Positions 24,988 to 33,257 of a stretch of 64,000 nucleotides of DNA are shown piece by piece (the first letter of the stretch is position 1; every line of letters starts with the position of its first letter). The notes beneath the pieces are model-generated. The model saw nothing but the letters and a program-made list of their open reading frames with translations, was not told the origin of the DNA and did not search any database. The DNA comes from an uncultured Prevotellaceae bacterium. Its GTDB lineage: Bacteria > Bacteroidota > Bacteroidia > Bacteroidales > UBA932. Made by a program: the position numbers and the translations under genes. The stretch is taken from contig CAMVFZ010000007.1 in NCBI GenBank assembly GCA_947166905.1, positions 1 through 64,000 on the forward strand, read 5' to 3'.

Positions 24988-25906
24988 ATTCCACCTTCCA
25001 GGAAGGTGAGCCATCTAACCCGGTACCATGCGGAAACACCGTAAAATGGTATCGGGTATTTCTTTTGATATTGGTATCTCCTTCCTTTGCCCCGATATAA
25101 AAGCGATAGTACAGCCATTTGCCTGTGCCGGAATTGGTGCTTGAGGACACGTAGTTAAGCCTTAGCTGAATGTACGGAGGCAGGCCGGAATCAAGGCTCT
25201 CAAGCATGTATAGGCTTACCTCTTTGCTTTTGCCATCGTTGCCGGTGAAGTTGAGGCTGTCTACCGGTATGCCCTTTTTGAAAAAGCCCTTGCTGAATAT
25301 ATCGCTTTTGCCATCCGGTTTGCTGTTGGCAAAGGGAGTCATGGATTTGGGACAATTGCCTATTTCCGCCTCTTCCACCAGCATTGACACATCGCTATTA
25401 AGGGCGCTACGGTCTATTGTAAGGCCGATTTTAGCCATCATGCGCTTTGCCTCCATAACAAGGGGACCGTCCTGCCTGCCGGGTACGAAGCCCTTGTACA
25501 TGGATGACATCGGCATCCCTGTACTGTAGTCGTCCGGGTAGACAAGGTAAAAACGGAATGCCGGCAAATCGTCAATAGTCCTGATGTCCGGAAGCCGATA
25601 GCCAAAGTTGATACAGGCCGCGATGTCATAGCTGATGTTAGTGAGCAGGTCCATCGTCAGCGGTACTTTCCCGTAGTTTTTACTATCCAGATATACATGG
25701 CTTTCCATCAGGCCGCTGATGCTGTTGAAGGCAAAGATATTCACGTCGTTCACCTTATCCTCGCTGGCCGGATCCTTGGATTTTGTGCCGGAGGCGAAGC
25801 GTATTTCCACCCGGCTTCTTTCTTTAGTAACTCCTTCCTTGTCGCAGGATGCAGCTAGCCCGGCCATGGCGGCCAGAATGAATATAAAACAGTTCTTTGC
25901 TCTCAT
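24977..25906 (-). CDS. FimB/Mfa2-family fimbrial anchor lipoprotein
   Basis: 309 residues. Lipobox LAASC gives Cys21. The mature part has features of the Bacteroidales fimbrial minor-subunit group: VEIRFASG...NDVNIFAFNSISG at the N-terminal domain, YDIAACINFGYRLPD, then a central MMAKIGLTIDRS segment and a C-terminal RNTRYHFTVFPHGTGL strand. FimB and Mfa2 cap and anchor fimbriae in the outer membrane and limit their length. It lies 6 bp downstream of the next fimbrillin-type gene. No major fimbrillin (FimA/Mfa1) gene is in the window. Confidence 0.8.
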   Translation of the reverse strand: MRAKNCFIFILAAMAGLAASCDKEGVTKERSRVEIRFASGTKSKDPASEDKVNDVNIFAFNSISGLMESHVYLDSKNYGKVPLTMDLLTNISYDIAACINFGYRLPDIRTIDDLPAFRFYLVYPDDYSTGMPMSSMYKGFVPGRQDGPLVMEAKRMMAKIGLTIDRSALNSDVSMLVEEAEIGNCPKSMTPFANSKPDGKSDIFSKGFFKKGIPVDSLNFTGNDGKSKEVSLYMLESLDSGLPPYIQLRLNYVSSSTNSGTGKWLYYRFYIGAKEGDTNIKRNTRYHFTVFPHGTGLDGSPSWKVEFTD

Positions 25907-25912
25907 TTCTCT

Positions 25913-26980
25913 CTAATAATTTACTGTCTGACTGTCGTTATTGTCCCACGGAAGCACCTGGACTGTGGCTTCAAAGGCTCCGGCCTGCAAGGTGGCCTCC
26001 GGATCATCCCCGCCAAGGCGGCTTATCTTAAGATCAATCTGGTAAGTAATATCCCGTCTGATCACGCCTCCAGTATAATTCCCCAGGCGGATAGGGTAGT
26101 AGTATTTCCGCCCACCGATTTCCCCTTCCAGCACCAGTTTAGTCTGTGGCTTACCGGCATCATCCTCCGATATTTCCGCCGGATAGCAGAATAATGAAAT
26201 ATCCACCGTCCGTTTTACCGCGCCGATGTCTTCATATATGTTCCTTTCCAGCAGCTCCGGAGCCCCGAAGGCCTTCATGTCCGCATCGGAATATCCGCCG
26301 ATATTGACAAAGGCCGTCCCCGGCACGTCGTCAGGGGATATGGTCGTATTCACGCACACGTTTGTCAGGTACACGCGCGCGTTTTTAATAGTAAGGCCTT
26401 CGTAGACTTTGCCGGAGAAGTCACAGCATATAGTGGCCAGTTTAATCTTTGCAGACAGCGCCTGCATGCTGATTGACGGGGCCGATGCGGCGCCTGCGGT
26501 AATTGTTGTTGTGCCTGTCATCCTTGGGCTGGCCGGGTTGTCATCGGCCAGATTGCAGGTAAGATTGCCGATGCCGTCCAGCGAGCTGACTGCGCCCCAG
26601 TCTTCCAGCTCCTCCGCCGGCCAGTTGGCCAGGGCTATTATCCTTTTCATTCCGCTCCTTGATCCAACTTCTACATTCAGAGGAAAGCCCCAGCCCAGGT
26701 TCTGGCGGCTATGAGAGTCCAGTCTGCCCAGTTTGTCCATATTATATACAAAGAGGTCCAGGGAACCGGAGTTGACCGGCATGGCCGACTTGCTCTCTAT
26801 ATTTATTGTGGTAGAGACTTCCTGCCAGGAAGTGTCTACGGTTTTAGTGCATGAGAAAAAGGCCGTTGCCACAGTACACGGAAAAACATAAATGAAGGGA
26901 ATCGCGTGGAACAACGATTTTTTAGACAGAAAATCTATAGCTAATTGCAGAAATCGGCGCCGGCCTTTTTTATCTTTCAT
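25913..26980 (-). CDS. Fimbrillin-type / Mfa-like lipoprotein
   Basis: 355 residues if the ATG at 26980 (MKDKKGRRRFLQLAIDFLS) is used; an ATG 51 bp upstream would add 17 residues. A long basic N-terminal part is followed by a hydrophobic segment ending AFFSC, a probable lipobox. The mature protein has SALSAKIKLA-type (here MQALSAKIKLATIC) and a closing VQVLPWDNN motif typical of fimbrillin-domain proteins, with TYQIDLKISRLG before it. It may be a tip or minor subunit working with the lipoprotein encoded 6 bp downstream. The unusually long N-terminal signal region is odd and hints that the start may be mis-set. Confidence 0.7.
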   Translation of the reverse strand: MKDKKGRRRFLQLAIDFLSKKSLFHAIPFIYVFPCTVATAFFSCTKTVDTSWQEVSTTINIESKSAMPVNSGSLDLFVYNMDKLGRLDSHSRQNLGWGFPLNVEVGSRSGMKRIIALANWPAEELEDWGAVSSLDGIGNLTCNLADDNPASPRMTGTTTITAGAASAPSISMQALSAKIKLATICCDFSGKVYEGLTIKNARVYLTNVCVNTTISPDDVPGTAFVNIGGYSDADMKAFGAPELLERNIYEDIGAVKRTVDISLFCYPAEISEDDAGKPQTKLVLEGEIGGRKYYYPIRLGNYTGGVIRRDITYQIDLKISRLGGDDPEATLQAGAFEATVQVLPWDNNDSQTVNY

Positions 26981-27098
26981 GGTTTTGTTTTTTTGCAAAG
27001 CAAGCATAAAAACCGGTGCAAAACGTGACATTTACGATTCTTAATAAAATTTACTCAAATCTTTATGTTTTTGGTATGAAGTGCGGAGCGGCGCACAC

Positions 27099-27133
27099 AA
27101 AAAACGACCGGTTCCCCAACTGGAGAACCGGTC
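27099..27133 (-). terminator. Rho-independent terminator of the nqr operon
   Basis: On the minus strand GACCGGTTC (27133-27125) pairs with GAACCGGTC (27114-27106) around a 10-nt loop, followed by CGTTTTTTG. It lies 22 bp after the nqrF stop codon. Confidence 0.9.
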
Positions 27134-27155
27134 ATCAAAGTATTTTGCGGAGAGA

Positions 27156-28430
27156 TTAACCTCCGAAGTTGTCGTAGAATACGCTCTCGGGAGCAACTCC
27201 AAGGGAGTCAAGAAGCTCGTTCACGCACTTGGTCATCATAGGAGGACCGCACATGAAGTACTTGATATCCTCCGGAGCCTCGTGGTTCTTGAGGTAGGTC
27301 TCGTTCATTACGTTGTGAACGAAGCCGGGAGTGTACTTAACGCCTGCTGCATCGGCTGCCGGATCCGGACGGTCAAGAGCAAGGGTGAAGTGGAAGTTCG
27401 GGAACTCCCTCTCGATCTCTGCGAAGTCTTCAAGGTAGAAGGCCTCTACAAGTGCACGTGCGCCATAGAAGAAACGTACGGGCTTCTTGGTCTTGAGAGT
27501 CTTGAACAGATGCATGATGTGGCTGCGAAGAGGAGCCATACCTGCACCACCACCTACGAAGATGTACTCCTGGGTGTCGGGATCGTTGTCCGGGAGAAGG
27601 AATTCTCCGTAAGGACCGGAAATCATCACCTTGTCACCCGGCTTGCGGGAGAATACATAGGATGAAGCGATTCCCGGAGGCACGCCCGGAACGAACTTGA
27701 ATACGCCCTTAGGCTGTGTACGGTCGAACGGAGGAGTTGCGATACGTACGTTCAGCTTGATGACGTTCTTCTCTGCCGGATAAGAGGCCATGGAGTATGC
27801 GCGGATAGTAGGAACGGTATTCTTGTACCTGAGAGAGGTGATACCGTACTTCTCCCAATCGCCCTTGTAGATATCGTCTACGTCCATGTTGGAGAAATCT
27901 GCCTCGTACTCGGGGATATCGATCTGGATATACTCACCGGACTTGAACTCGATATTCTCGCCTTCGGGGAGGCGTACTGTGAATTCCTTGATGAAGGTTG
28001 CTACGTTCTTGTTGCTGATAACCTCGCACTCGAGTTTCTTAACGCTGAGTGCAGATTCAGGAACGGCAATCTTAAGGTTGTCTTTAACCTTCACCTGGCA
28101 GCCAAGACGCCATGCGTCCTTGATCTGCTTACGTGAGAAGAAACCTGTCTCTGTGGGCAGAATGTTGCCGCCACCCTCAAGTACGCGAACCTTGCACTGG
28201 CCGCAGTTGGCTTTTCCACCGCAGGCAGAAGGAAGGAAAATTCCCTGGTCTGCAAGGGTGTGCATAAGGTCTCCGCCCTGGGGAACATCAAGAACCTTCT
28301 TACCGTCGTTGATGTCAATCTTGACGGTACCTGAAGGAGTAAGCTTGGATTTGATAACCAAAAGAAGGGCAACAAGGACCAAGGTTACAACAACTATGGT
28401 GACAACTGCACCTAAAATAATATTTGTCAT
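27156..28430 (-). CDS. nqrF: Na+-translocating NADH:quinone reductase subunit F
   Basis: 424 residues. NqrF oxidises NADH with FAD and passes electrons to a 2Fe-2S centre in the membrane complex. One N-terminal membrane helix (5-26), then a ferredoxin domain with Cys70, Cys76, Cys79 (ACGGKANCGQC) and Cys111, then the FAD/NADH reductase domain: RAYSMASYP (FAD), ISGPYGEF, and FVGGGAGMAPLRSHI and FYGAR (nucleotide binding), ending FYDNFGG. Last gene of the operon, 15 bp after nqrE, followed by a strong terminator. Confidence 0.97.
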   Translation of the reverse strand: MTNIILGAVVTIVVVTLVLVALLLVIKSKLTPSGTVKIDINDGKKVLDVPQGGDLMHTLADQGIFLPSACGGKANCGQCKVRVLEGGGNILPTETGFFSRKQIKDAWRLGCQVKVKDNLKIAVPESALSVKKLECEVISNKNVATFIKEFTVRLPEGENIEFKSGEYIQIDIPEYEADFSNMDVDDIYKGDWEKYGITSLRYKNTVPTIRAYSMASYPAEKNVIKLNVRIATPPFDRTQPKGVFKFVPGVPPGIASSYVFSRKPGDKVMISGPYGEFLLPDNDPDTQEYIFVGGGAGMAPLRSHIMHLFKTLKTKKPVRFFYGARALVEAFYLEDFAEIEREFPNFHFTLALDRPDPAADAAGVKYTPGFVHNVMNETYLKNHEAPEDIKYFMCGPPMMTKCVNELLDSLGVAPESVFYDNFGG

Positions 28431-28445
28431 ATCTTTACCTCCTTG

Positions 28446-29033
28446 TTATAGTGAAATACCCATGAATGTCATGAATGCCATAGCCATAAGGCCTACAGTA
28501 ATGAAGGTGATGCCGATACCCTTGAGGGCTGCGGGAACCTTGGAGTACTGAAGCCTTTCGCGGATAGCTGCAAGGCAGACGATAGCCAGGAACCAGCCAA
28601 GGCCGCTTCCAAGTGCATAAGTCGCAGCCTCACCAACATTGGCGAACTCTCTCTGCTGCATGAACAGGGAGCCACCGAGGATGGCGCAGTTAACGGCGAT
28701 AAGAGGCAGGTAGATACCCAGCTGGCCATACAGTGCAGGAGCGAACTTCTCCACTACCATTTCTACTATCTGGGTGAAGGCTGCAATCGTCGCGATGAAG
28801 ATGATCAGGCTAAGGAAGCCGAGGTCTACACCGAAGGGATTGTTGGTCAGGAACCCGTTGATAAGGTAGTTGATAGGGAGTGTGCAAAGGAGCACGAAGA
28901 TAACAGCAGCACCCAGACCAGTGGCAGTCTTTACGTTTTTGGATACAGCCAGGTATGAGCACATACCAAGGAAGTATGCAAAAACCATATTGTCAACGAA
29001 GATTGACTTTACGAATAGATTGATATATTCCAT
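28446..29033 (-). CDS. nqrE: Na+-translocating NADH:quinone reductase subunit E
   Basis: 195 residues with six hydrophobic segments. It begins [20 protein letters not shown], the NqrE signature, and contains [12 protein letters not shown], whose cysteine belongs to the Fe-S site shared between NqrD and NqrE inside the membrane, and [15 protein letters not shown]. It forms the inverted-topology pair with NqrD in the Na+ channel of the complex. Seventeen bp separate it from nqrD. Confidence 0.96.
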   Translation of the reverse strand: MEYINLFVKSIFVDNMVFAYFLGMCSYLAVSKNVKTATGLGAAVIFVLLCTLPINYLINGFLTNNPFGVDLGFLSLIIFIATIAAFTQIVEMVVEKFAPALYGQLGIYLPLIAVNCAILGGSLFMQQREFANVGEAATYALGSGLGWFLAIVCLAAIRERLQYSKVPAALKGIGITFITVGLMAMAFMTFMGISL

Positions 29034-29050
29034 AGTTCTGCGGTGTTATG

Positions 29051-29671
29051 TTATTTCTCCTGAAGATCTTTCTGTATGCTTCTCTGAACCCAGATGATGC
29101 ATCCGATGAGGATGAGCGCCATAGGAGGGAGAATCACCAGACCGTTGTTCATGTAACCGGCCTCGTAGAAGGACTCGGGAATAATTCTGATACCCAGCAG
29201 GGTGCCGCTTCCAAGGAGCTCGCGGAAGAATGCCACGATTACCAGGATGAGGCCGTAACCTGCACCGTTTGCAAGACCGTCAAGCAGTGAAGCGAAAGGC
29301 TTGTTGCCAAGGGCGAAAGCCTCGATACGACCCATTACAATACAGTTTGTAATGATAAGGCCGATGTAAACGCTAAGCTGCTTTTCTACAGGATAAGCAA
29401 ACGCTTTAAGTATTTCATCCACCAGGATTACCAGCATTGCAACCACAACCAGCTGTACGATGATACGTACACGGTTGGGGATGGTGTTGCGGAGAAGTGA
29501 AAGGATGAGGTTGGCAAGGCCGGTAACGATGATTACCGATACAGCCATTACCAGGGCTCCTTTAAGCTCTACGGTTACAGCCAGGGAGGAGCAGATACCC
29601 AATACAAGGACGGTAATAGGGTTGCCCTTGAAGATGGGGTTCAACAATGTTTCTTTAATCTTTGCGTCCAT
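29051..29671 (-). CDS. nqrD: Na+-translocating NADH:quinone reductase subunit D
   Basis: 206 residues, six hydrophobic segments, homologous to NqrE. LNPIFKGNPITVLVLGICSS carries the conserved Cys of the intramembrane iron centre; NCIVMGRIEAFALGNKPF and IIPESFYEAGYMNNGLVILP are further NqrD/RnfE landmarks. The C-terminus is charged (QRSIQKDLQEK). Starts 3 bp after the nqrC stop. Confidence 0.96.
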   Translation of the reverse strand: MDAKIKETLLNPIFKGNPITVLVLGICSSLAVTVELKGALVMAVSVIIVTGLANLILSLLRNTIPNRVRIIVQLVVVAMLVILVDEILKAFAYPVEKQLSVYIGLIITNCIVMGRIEAFALGNKPFASLLDGLANGAGYGLILVIVAFFRELLGSGTLLGIRIIPESFYEAGYMNNGLVILPPMALILIGCIIWVQRSIQKDLQEK

Positions 29672-29674
29672 AGT

Positions 29675-30532
29675 CTATTCCTCCACAGTTTTATGCTGTT
29701 CGCAGCAATCTTTATGCTCGCAGTTCTCATGCTCTTCGCTACCTTCGTGCTCCTCGCAGTTTGCATGCTCCTCACAGCCTTCGTGCTGCTTGCAGCAGTG
29801 CTTTTCATCTACGGGGGCGGCATTGCCGGCGAAGTAAGCTGCGTAAGCCTTGAACCATGTGCCGATAGCGGCGCTAAGACCCTTGGAGGTCATTGTAGCA
29901 CCGGTGATGGCGTCAACCTCGTTGGCAGCGCTTGCTCCCTTCACGATAGCGAAGGCGGGCTCTGCCTGGAAGTCTGCTGTCTTACCCTGGAAGAGGGCGC
30001 GGAAAGAAGGATCGTCCTTGATTTTTGCGCCAAGACCAGGGGTCTCGCTTGCATGGTCGAAGTATGCACCGGCGATGGTCTTCAAGTCCTCTTTGAAGGC
30101 TACATAGCCCCAAACCGGACCCCAAAGGCCTGCGCCGTATACAGGGATAACAGTTGTACCGTTATTGAACTTGTAAACGGGAAGATTAACTTCTGCGTTG
30201 TTCTTGATATTGGTATTCTCTGCTTTAAGACCGTCAACGAGCTCAATGTTCTCGCGCTTTGTATCAAGAGCCTTGACGACGTTGCCTTCAAGGTCTACTA
30301 CAAAAGCCTCGGTAACAGTCTCTGAGTATTTGTCAAGGATAGCCTCGTTGGTAGTAGGGGTGTCCTTGTCCTGGATTCCTGCTGCAGCCAGGATCTGGCT
30401 GATGGTCTCTGCCTTGATATTGGCGTCCTGCATAGGCTTGAGGACGCTGGAGGCAAAGGCCAGTACTGCTGCCACCAGTACGACTATGATGGCAGAATAT
30501 ACTACTGTGTAAATATTTCCGTTAGTATTCAT
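29675..30532 (-). CDS. nqrC: Na+-translocating NADH:quinone reductase subunit C with a Cys/His/Glu-rich C-terminal tail
   Basis: 285 residues from the ATG at 30532 (a GTG two codons earlier is also in frame). One N-terminal membrane helix (YTVVYSAIIVVLVAAVLAFA), then the periplasmic FMN domain; FMN is covalently attached to the Thr of the DAITGATMTSKG motif (about Thr213). NqrC passes electrons from the NqrF side toward NqrB. Standard NqrC ends shortly after the ITGAT region. Here about 45 extra residues follow (241-285, encoded by 29675-29812), made of repeated EEHEN-CEH-like units with seven Cys and seven His among many Glu. This is not a frame artefact: the tail is in frame with the FMN domain and nqrD starts normally right after it. 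A metal-binding role is inferred. Confidence 0.95.
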   Translation of the reverse strand: MNTNGNIYTVVYSAIIVVLVAAVLAFASSVLKPMQDANIKAETISQILAAAGIQDKDTPTTNEAILDKYSETVTEAFVVDLEGNVVKALDTKRENIELVDGLKAENTNIKNNAEVNLPVYKFNNGTTVIPVYGAGLWGPVWGYVAFKEDLKTIAGAYFDHASETPGLGAKIKDDPSFRALFQGKTADFQAEPAFAIVKGASAANEVDAITGATMTSKGLSAAIGTWFKAYAAYFAGNAAPVDEKHCCKQHEGCEEHANCEEHEGSEEHENCEHKDCCEQHKTVEE

Positions 30533-30544
30533 AGTCACTGGGTA

Positions 30545-31690
30545 TTAAGCGATATTGGCTTTTTTTGCCCTCTTGGACATTGCACGGGATGTAACCACGT
30601 AGTCAATGAGAGGTGCAAAGGTATTCATAAGCAGGATGGCAAGCATCATACCCTCTGCATAGCCAGGGTTGAAGAGCCTTACCACAACGCAAAGTGCTCC
30701 GATCAGGAAACCGTAGATCCACTTTCCGCACTCGGTCTGGGCCGATGTTACAGGGTCTGTGGCCATGAATACGGTACCGAAGGCGAAGCCACCAAGCAGA
30801 AGCTGATAGTATGCGGGAACGTTGGTGATGCCGAAGGCGGTGCCGAGCCAGCCTACGAAGAGGGCGCCGGCAACAGAAGATACCATAACCTTCCAGCTTG
30901 CAACGCCGGTCCAAAGGAGGACAACGGCACCAAGGAGGATGGCGATGATAGATGTCTCACCAACGGAACCAGGCATTGTACCTACGATAAGATCGGTAAC
31001 AGACCACTGGCTGCTGATGTTCTCAAGGCCGGTAGCGATCTCACCGGAATGATCCAGCATATGTGTAAGAGGTGTAGCACCTGATACGCCGTCCGGCAGG
31101 CCGTTGATCCAAGCCTGGTCTCCGGACATCTTGCTAGGATATGAGAAGAACAGGAATGCGCGGGCCAGAAGGGCAGGGTTCAGGAAGTTCATACCTGTGC
31201 CGCCGAAGACCTCTTTACCGAAGATAACGGCGAATGCAACTGCAACTGCAAGCATCCACAGAGGAATATCTACCGGAACGATAAGAGGGATAAGGAAACC
31301 GGAAACAAGGTAACCCTCGTTTACTTCTTCTCCCTTAATCTGGGCGCTGGCGAACTCAATGCCAAGACCAACTACATATGAAACTACGAACAGGGGCAGA
31401 ACCTTCCAGAATCCGAACCAGAATTTGCTCATGAAAGTGGGAAGGTCTCCGTTAAAGAGGTCGTGCTGATAACCTACGTTCCACATACCGAAGAGGGCTG
31501 CGGGAATAAGGGCTATCACAACCATGCTCATCACCCTCTTGATATCGATTGAGTCGCGTACGTGGGAACCCTTGCGGGTTACGGTAGCGGGCACACGAAG
31601 GAAGGTGTCAAAAGCGTCGACTGTTGAATGAAGGAAGCCGAGCTTGCCGCCTTTTTCAAAAAGGCCGGGTTTGTTTTTGTTCTCTTCCAT
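30545..31690 (-). CDS. nqrB: Na+-translocating NADH:quinone reductase subunit B
   Basis: 381 residues, about ten hydrophobic segments. The covalent FMN attachment site is GVSGATPLTHML. Other landmarks are the N-terminal soluble part ending SHVRDSIDIKRVMS, LVSGFLIPLIVPVDIPLWM and GKEVFGGTGMNFLNPALLARAF. NqrB also binds riboflavin and is the Na+-translocating core. Length is slightly under the 400-415 usual for Proteobacteria and normal for Bacteroidales. It starts 4 bp after nqrA. Confidence 0.96.
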   Translation of the reverse strand: MEENKNKPGLFEKGGKLGFLHSTVDAFDTFLRVPATVTRKGSHVRDSIDIKRVMSMVVIALIPAALFGMWNVGYQHDLFNGDLPTFMSKFWFGFWKVLPLFVVSYVVGLGIEFASAQIKGEEVNEGYLVSGFLIPLIVPVDIPLWMLAVAVAFAVIFGKEVFGGTGMNFLNPALLARAFLFFSYPSKMSGDQAWINGLPDGVSGATPLTHMLDHSGEIATGLENISSQWSVTDLIVGTMPGSVGETSIIAILLGAVVLLWTGVASWKVMVSSVAGALFVGWLGTAFGITNVPAYYQLLLGGFAFGTVFMATDPVTSAQTECGKWIYGFLIGALCVVVRLFNPGYAEGMMLAILLMNTFAPLIDYVVTSRAMSKRAKKANIA

Positions 31691-31694
31691 AAAT

Positions 31695-33053
31695 CTATGC
31701 CATTTCTTTAATCATGAGGTTGATACCGTCCTGAAGAATCGACTGGATCTCGTTCTTTGAAGGGTCTACGAACTCGCAAAGGGCAAGGTCTTCCGGGAGA
31801 ACCTCGTAAATACCGAACTTCTCCATGTTGTCGATGTCACCTGCGAGGCAGGCTTTGATAAGGTAGACGGGGAAAATGTCTATAGGCAGAACCTTTGAGT
31901 ATACATCGGATACCACAAAAGCTCTGGGACCGCCGTGAACGTTGGTGTCGATAGGATACTTCTTCTTGGGGAAAAGCCATGAGAAGTAAGCCTTGCTTGA
32001 AGAGAACTGGCTGGTTCTGAAGGGCTTAGCCCAACCGAGGAGCTCTCTTTCAGTACCCTCGTGGAGCAGGGTAACCTGGTCGTCGAAGAAACCAAGGTAA
32101 CCGTCTGCGCCGACGGAAGTTCCTGTGAGGGCGTTACCGCTTACGAAGCGAACGTCGTTCTTGGAGTTATCCACATACTCTGCAATCTCTTTCATGCAGA
32201 AGCCGGGGAGGGCGTCTACATAGCAGGGATCCTTGGCCTCCGGGCCGGTGATGGCAACCTTTCTTGCAAGGTTTACCTTTCCGGTGTTGATAAGACGGCC
32301 GATGGCTGCCAGCATCAGGAGAGATACTGTCCAGACGGTTTCACCCTTGCGGATAGGGGCGATGTTGGCGATCTGAACGCCTACATTGCCTGCAGGGTGC
32401 TTGCCGCTTACGGTGTGAAGGATTACGTTCTCTACCTTGTGGAAAGGAGAACTTGAATAGGTCTCTGCCTTGATTGAGAGATGAAGACCGCCTTTAGTAA
32501 GTTTGGAAAGAGCGTCTGCGCCGGCCTGGATGTTGGCAAGTTCATCCTTAAGGGTGAACTCTGTGTCAGCAGCAAGAGGGGCGGTAGAGAAGGCGGACAC
32601 AAAAATGGCCCTGGGAGCATCGTCCGGATTGGCGACGATACCGTAGGGCCTCTGTACAAGAGCTACCCAAAGGCCGCTCTTGAGGAGCAGTTCCTTAACG
32701 TCAGCTGCAGTCATTGAGGCTGCGCTCTTGACGCCGAAGTCTACTGCTTCGCCGGCTTTGTCCGCTTTGATGCGGACTTCAAGCAACTTTCTCTTTTCGC
32801 CTCTGACAACCTGCTCTACAGTACCGCTAACGGGACTGGTGACAAGGATGTCAGTGCGCTGTTTGTCTGCCAGAACAGGCGAACCGGCCAGAACCTTATC
32901 GCCTTCGCGAACCAACAGACGAGGGGTAAAGCCCTTGAAATCTGAGGGTTTGATGGCGATAATGTCAGGCTCAATCGTTTTTCCGGTCTTGAGGGCTGCG
33001 GCTCCTTTTAGAGGAATGTCTAGCCCACGTTTCAGATTGATGTTGTTTGACAT
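31695..33053 (-). CDS. nqrA: Na+-translocating NADH:quinone reductase subunit A
   Basis: 452 residues, soluble, with biotin/barrel-sandwich-like and SLBB-type segments. The start MSNNINLKRGLDIPLKGAA is typical, as are KPSDFKGFTPRLLVREGDKV, RPYGIVANPDDAPRAIFVSA and FPVYLIKACLAGDIDNMEKF. NqrA is the quinone-associated subunit on the cytoplasmic face. First gene of nqrABCDEF, read from the -7 box at 33102-33110. Confidence 0.96.
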   Translation of the reverse strand: MSNNINLKRGLDIPLKGAAALKTGKTIEPDIIAIKPSDFKGFTPRLLVREGDKVLAGSPVLADKQRTDILVTSPVSGTVEQVVRGEKRKLLEVRIKADKAGEAVDFGVKSAASMTAADVKELLLKSGLWVALVQRPYGIVANPDDAPRAIFVSAFSTAPLAADTEFTLKDELANIQAGADALSKLTKGGLHLSIKAETYSSSPFHKVENVILHTVSGKHPAGNVGVQIANIAPIRKGETVWTVSLLMLAAIGRLINTGKVNLARKVAITGPEAKDPCYVDALPGFCMKEIAEYVDNSKNDVRFVSGNALTGTSVGADGYLGFFDDQVTLLHEGTERELLGWAKPFRTSQFSSSKAYFSWLFPKKKYPIDTNVHGGPRAFVVSDVYSKVLPIDIFPVYLIKACLAGDIDNMEKFGIYEVLPEDLALCEFVDPSKNEIQSILQDGINLMIKEMA

Positions 33054-33101
33054 TATTAGTTAGACTTAAAATTAGTATTTTCAGTACTATCCTTTAAACG
33101 T

Positions 33102-33110
33102 GCAAATTTA
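33102..33110 (-). promoter_or_regulatory. Bacteroidota -7 box of the nqr operon
   Basis: Minus-strand TAAATTTGC, a full match to TAnnTTTGY, 49 bp upstream of the nqrA start. No TTTG at the standard distance. The rest of the gap up to 33204 is AT-rich with a nine-T run and shows no gene. Confidence 0.5.
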
Positions 33111-33204
33111 GTCAAATTTTCTCAGATAGCAGTCTTTTTTTTTCATCTGTTTTAAATAAATTTAAAATGAGCAGGAATCTGGGCGGAAATTCCGGAATTC
33201 TGAT

Positions 33205-33213
33205 TACATTTGT
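33205..33213 (+). promoter_or_regulatory. Bacteroidota -7 box of the helicase gene
   Basis: TACATTTGT matches TAnnTTTGY, 45 bp before the ATG at 33258. No TTTG at the usual distance upstream. Confidence 0.45.
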
Positions 33214-33257
33214 AGGGTCGATAGTGACGTGGATTTTTAATTTGGAAAGTGGCCGTT

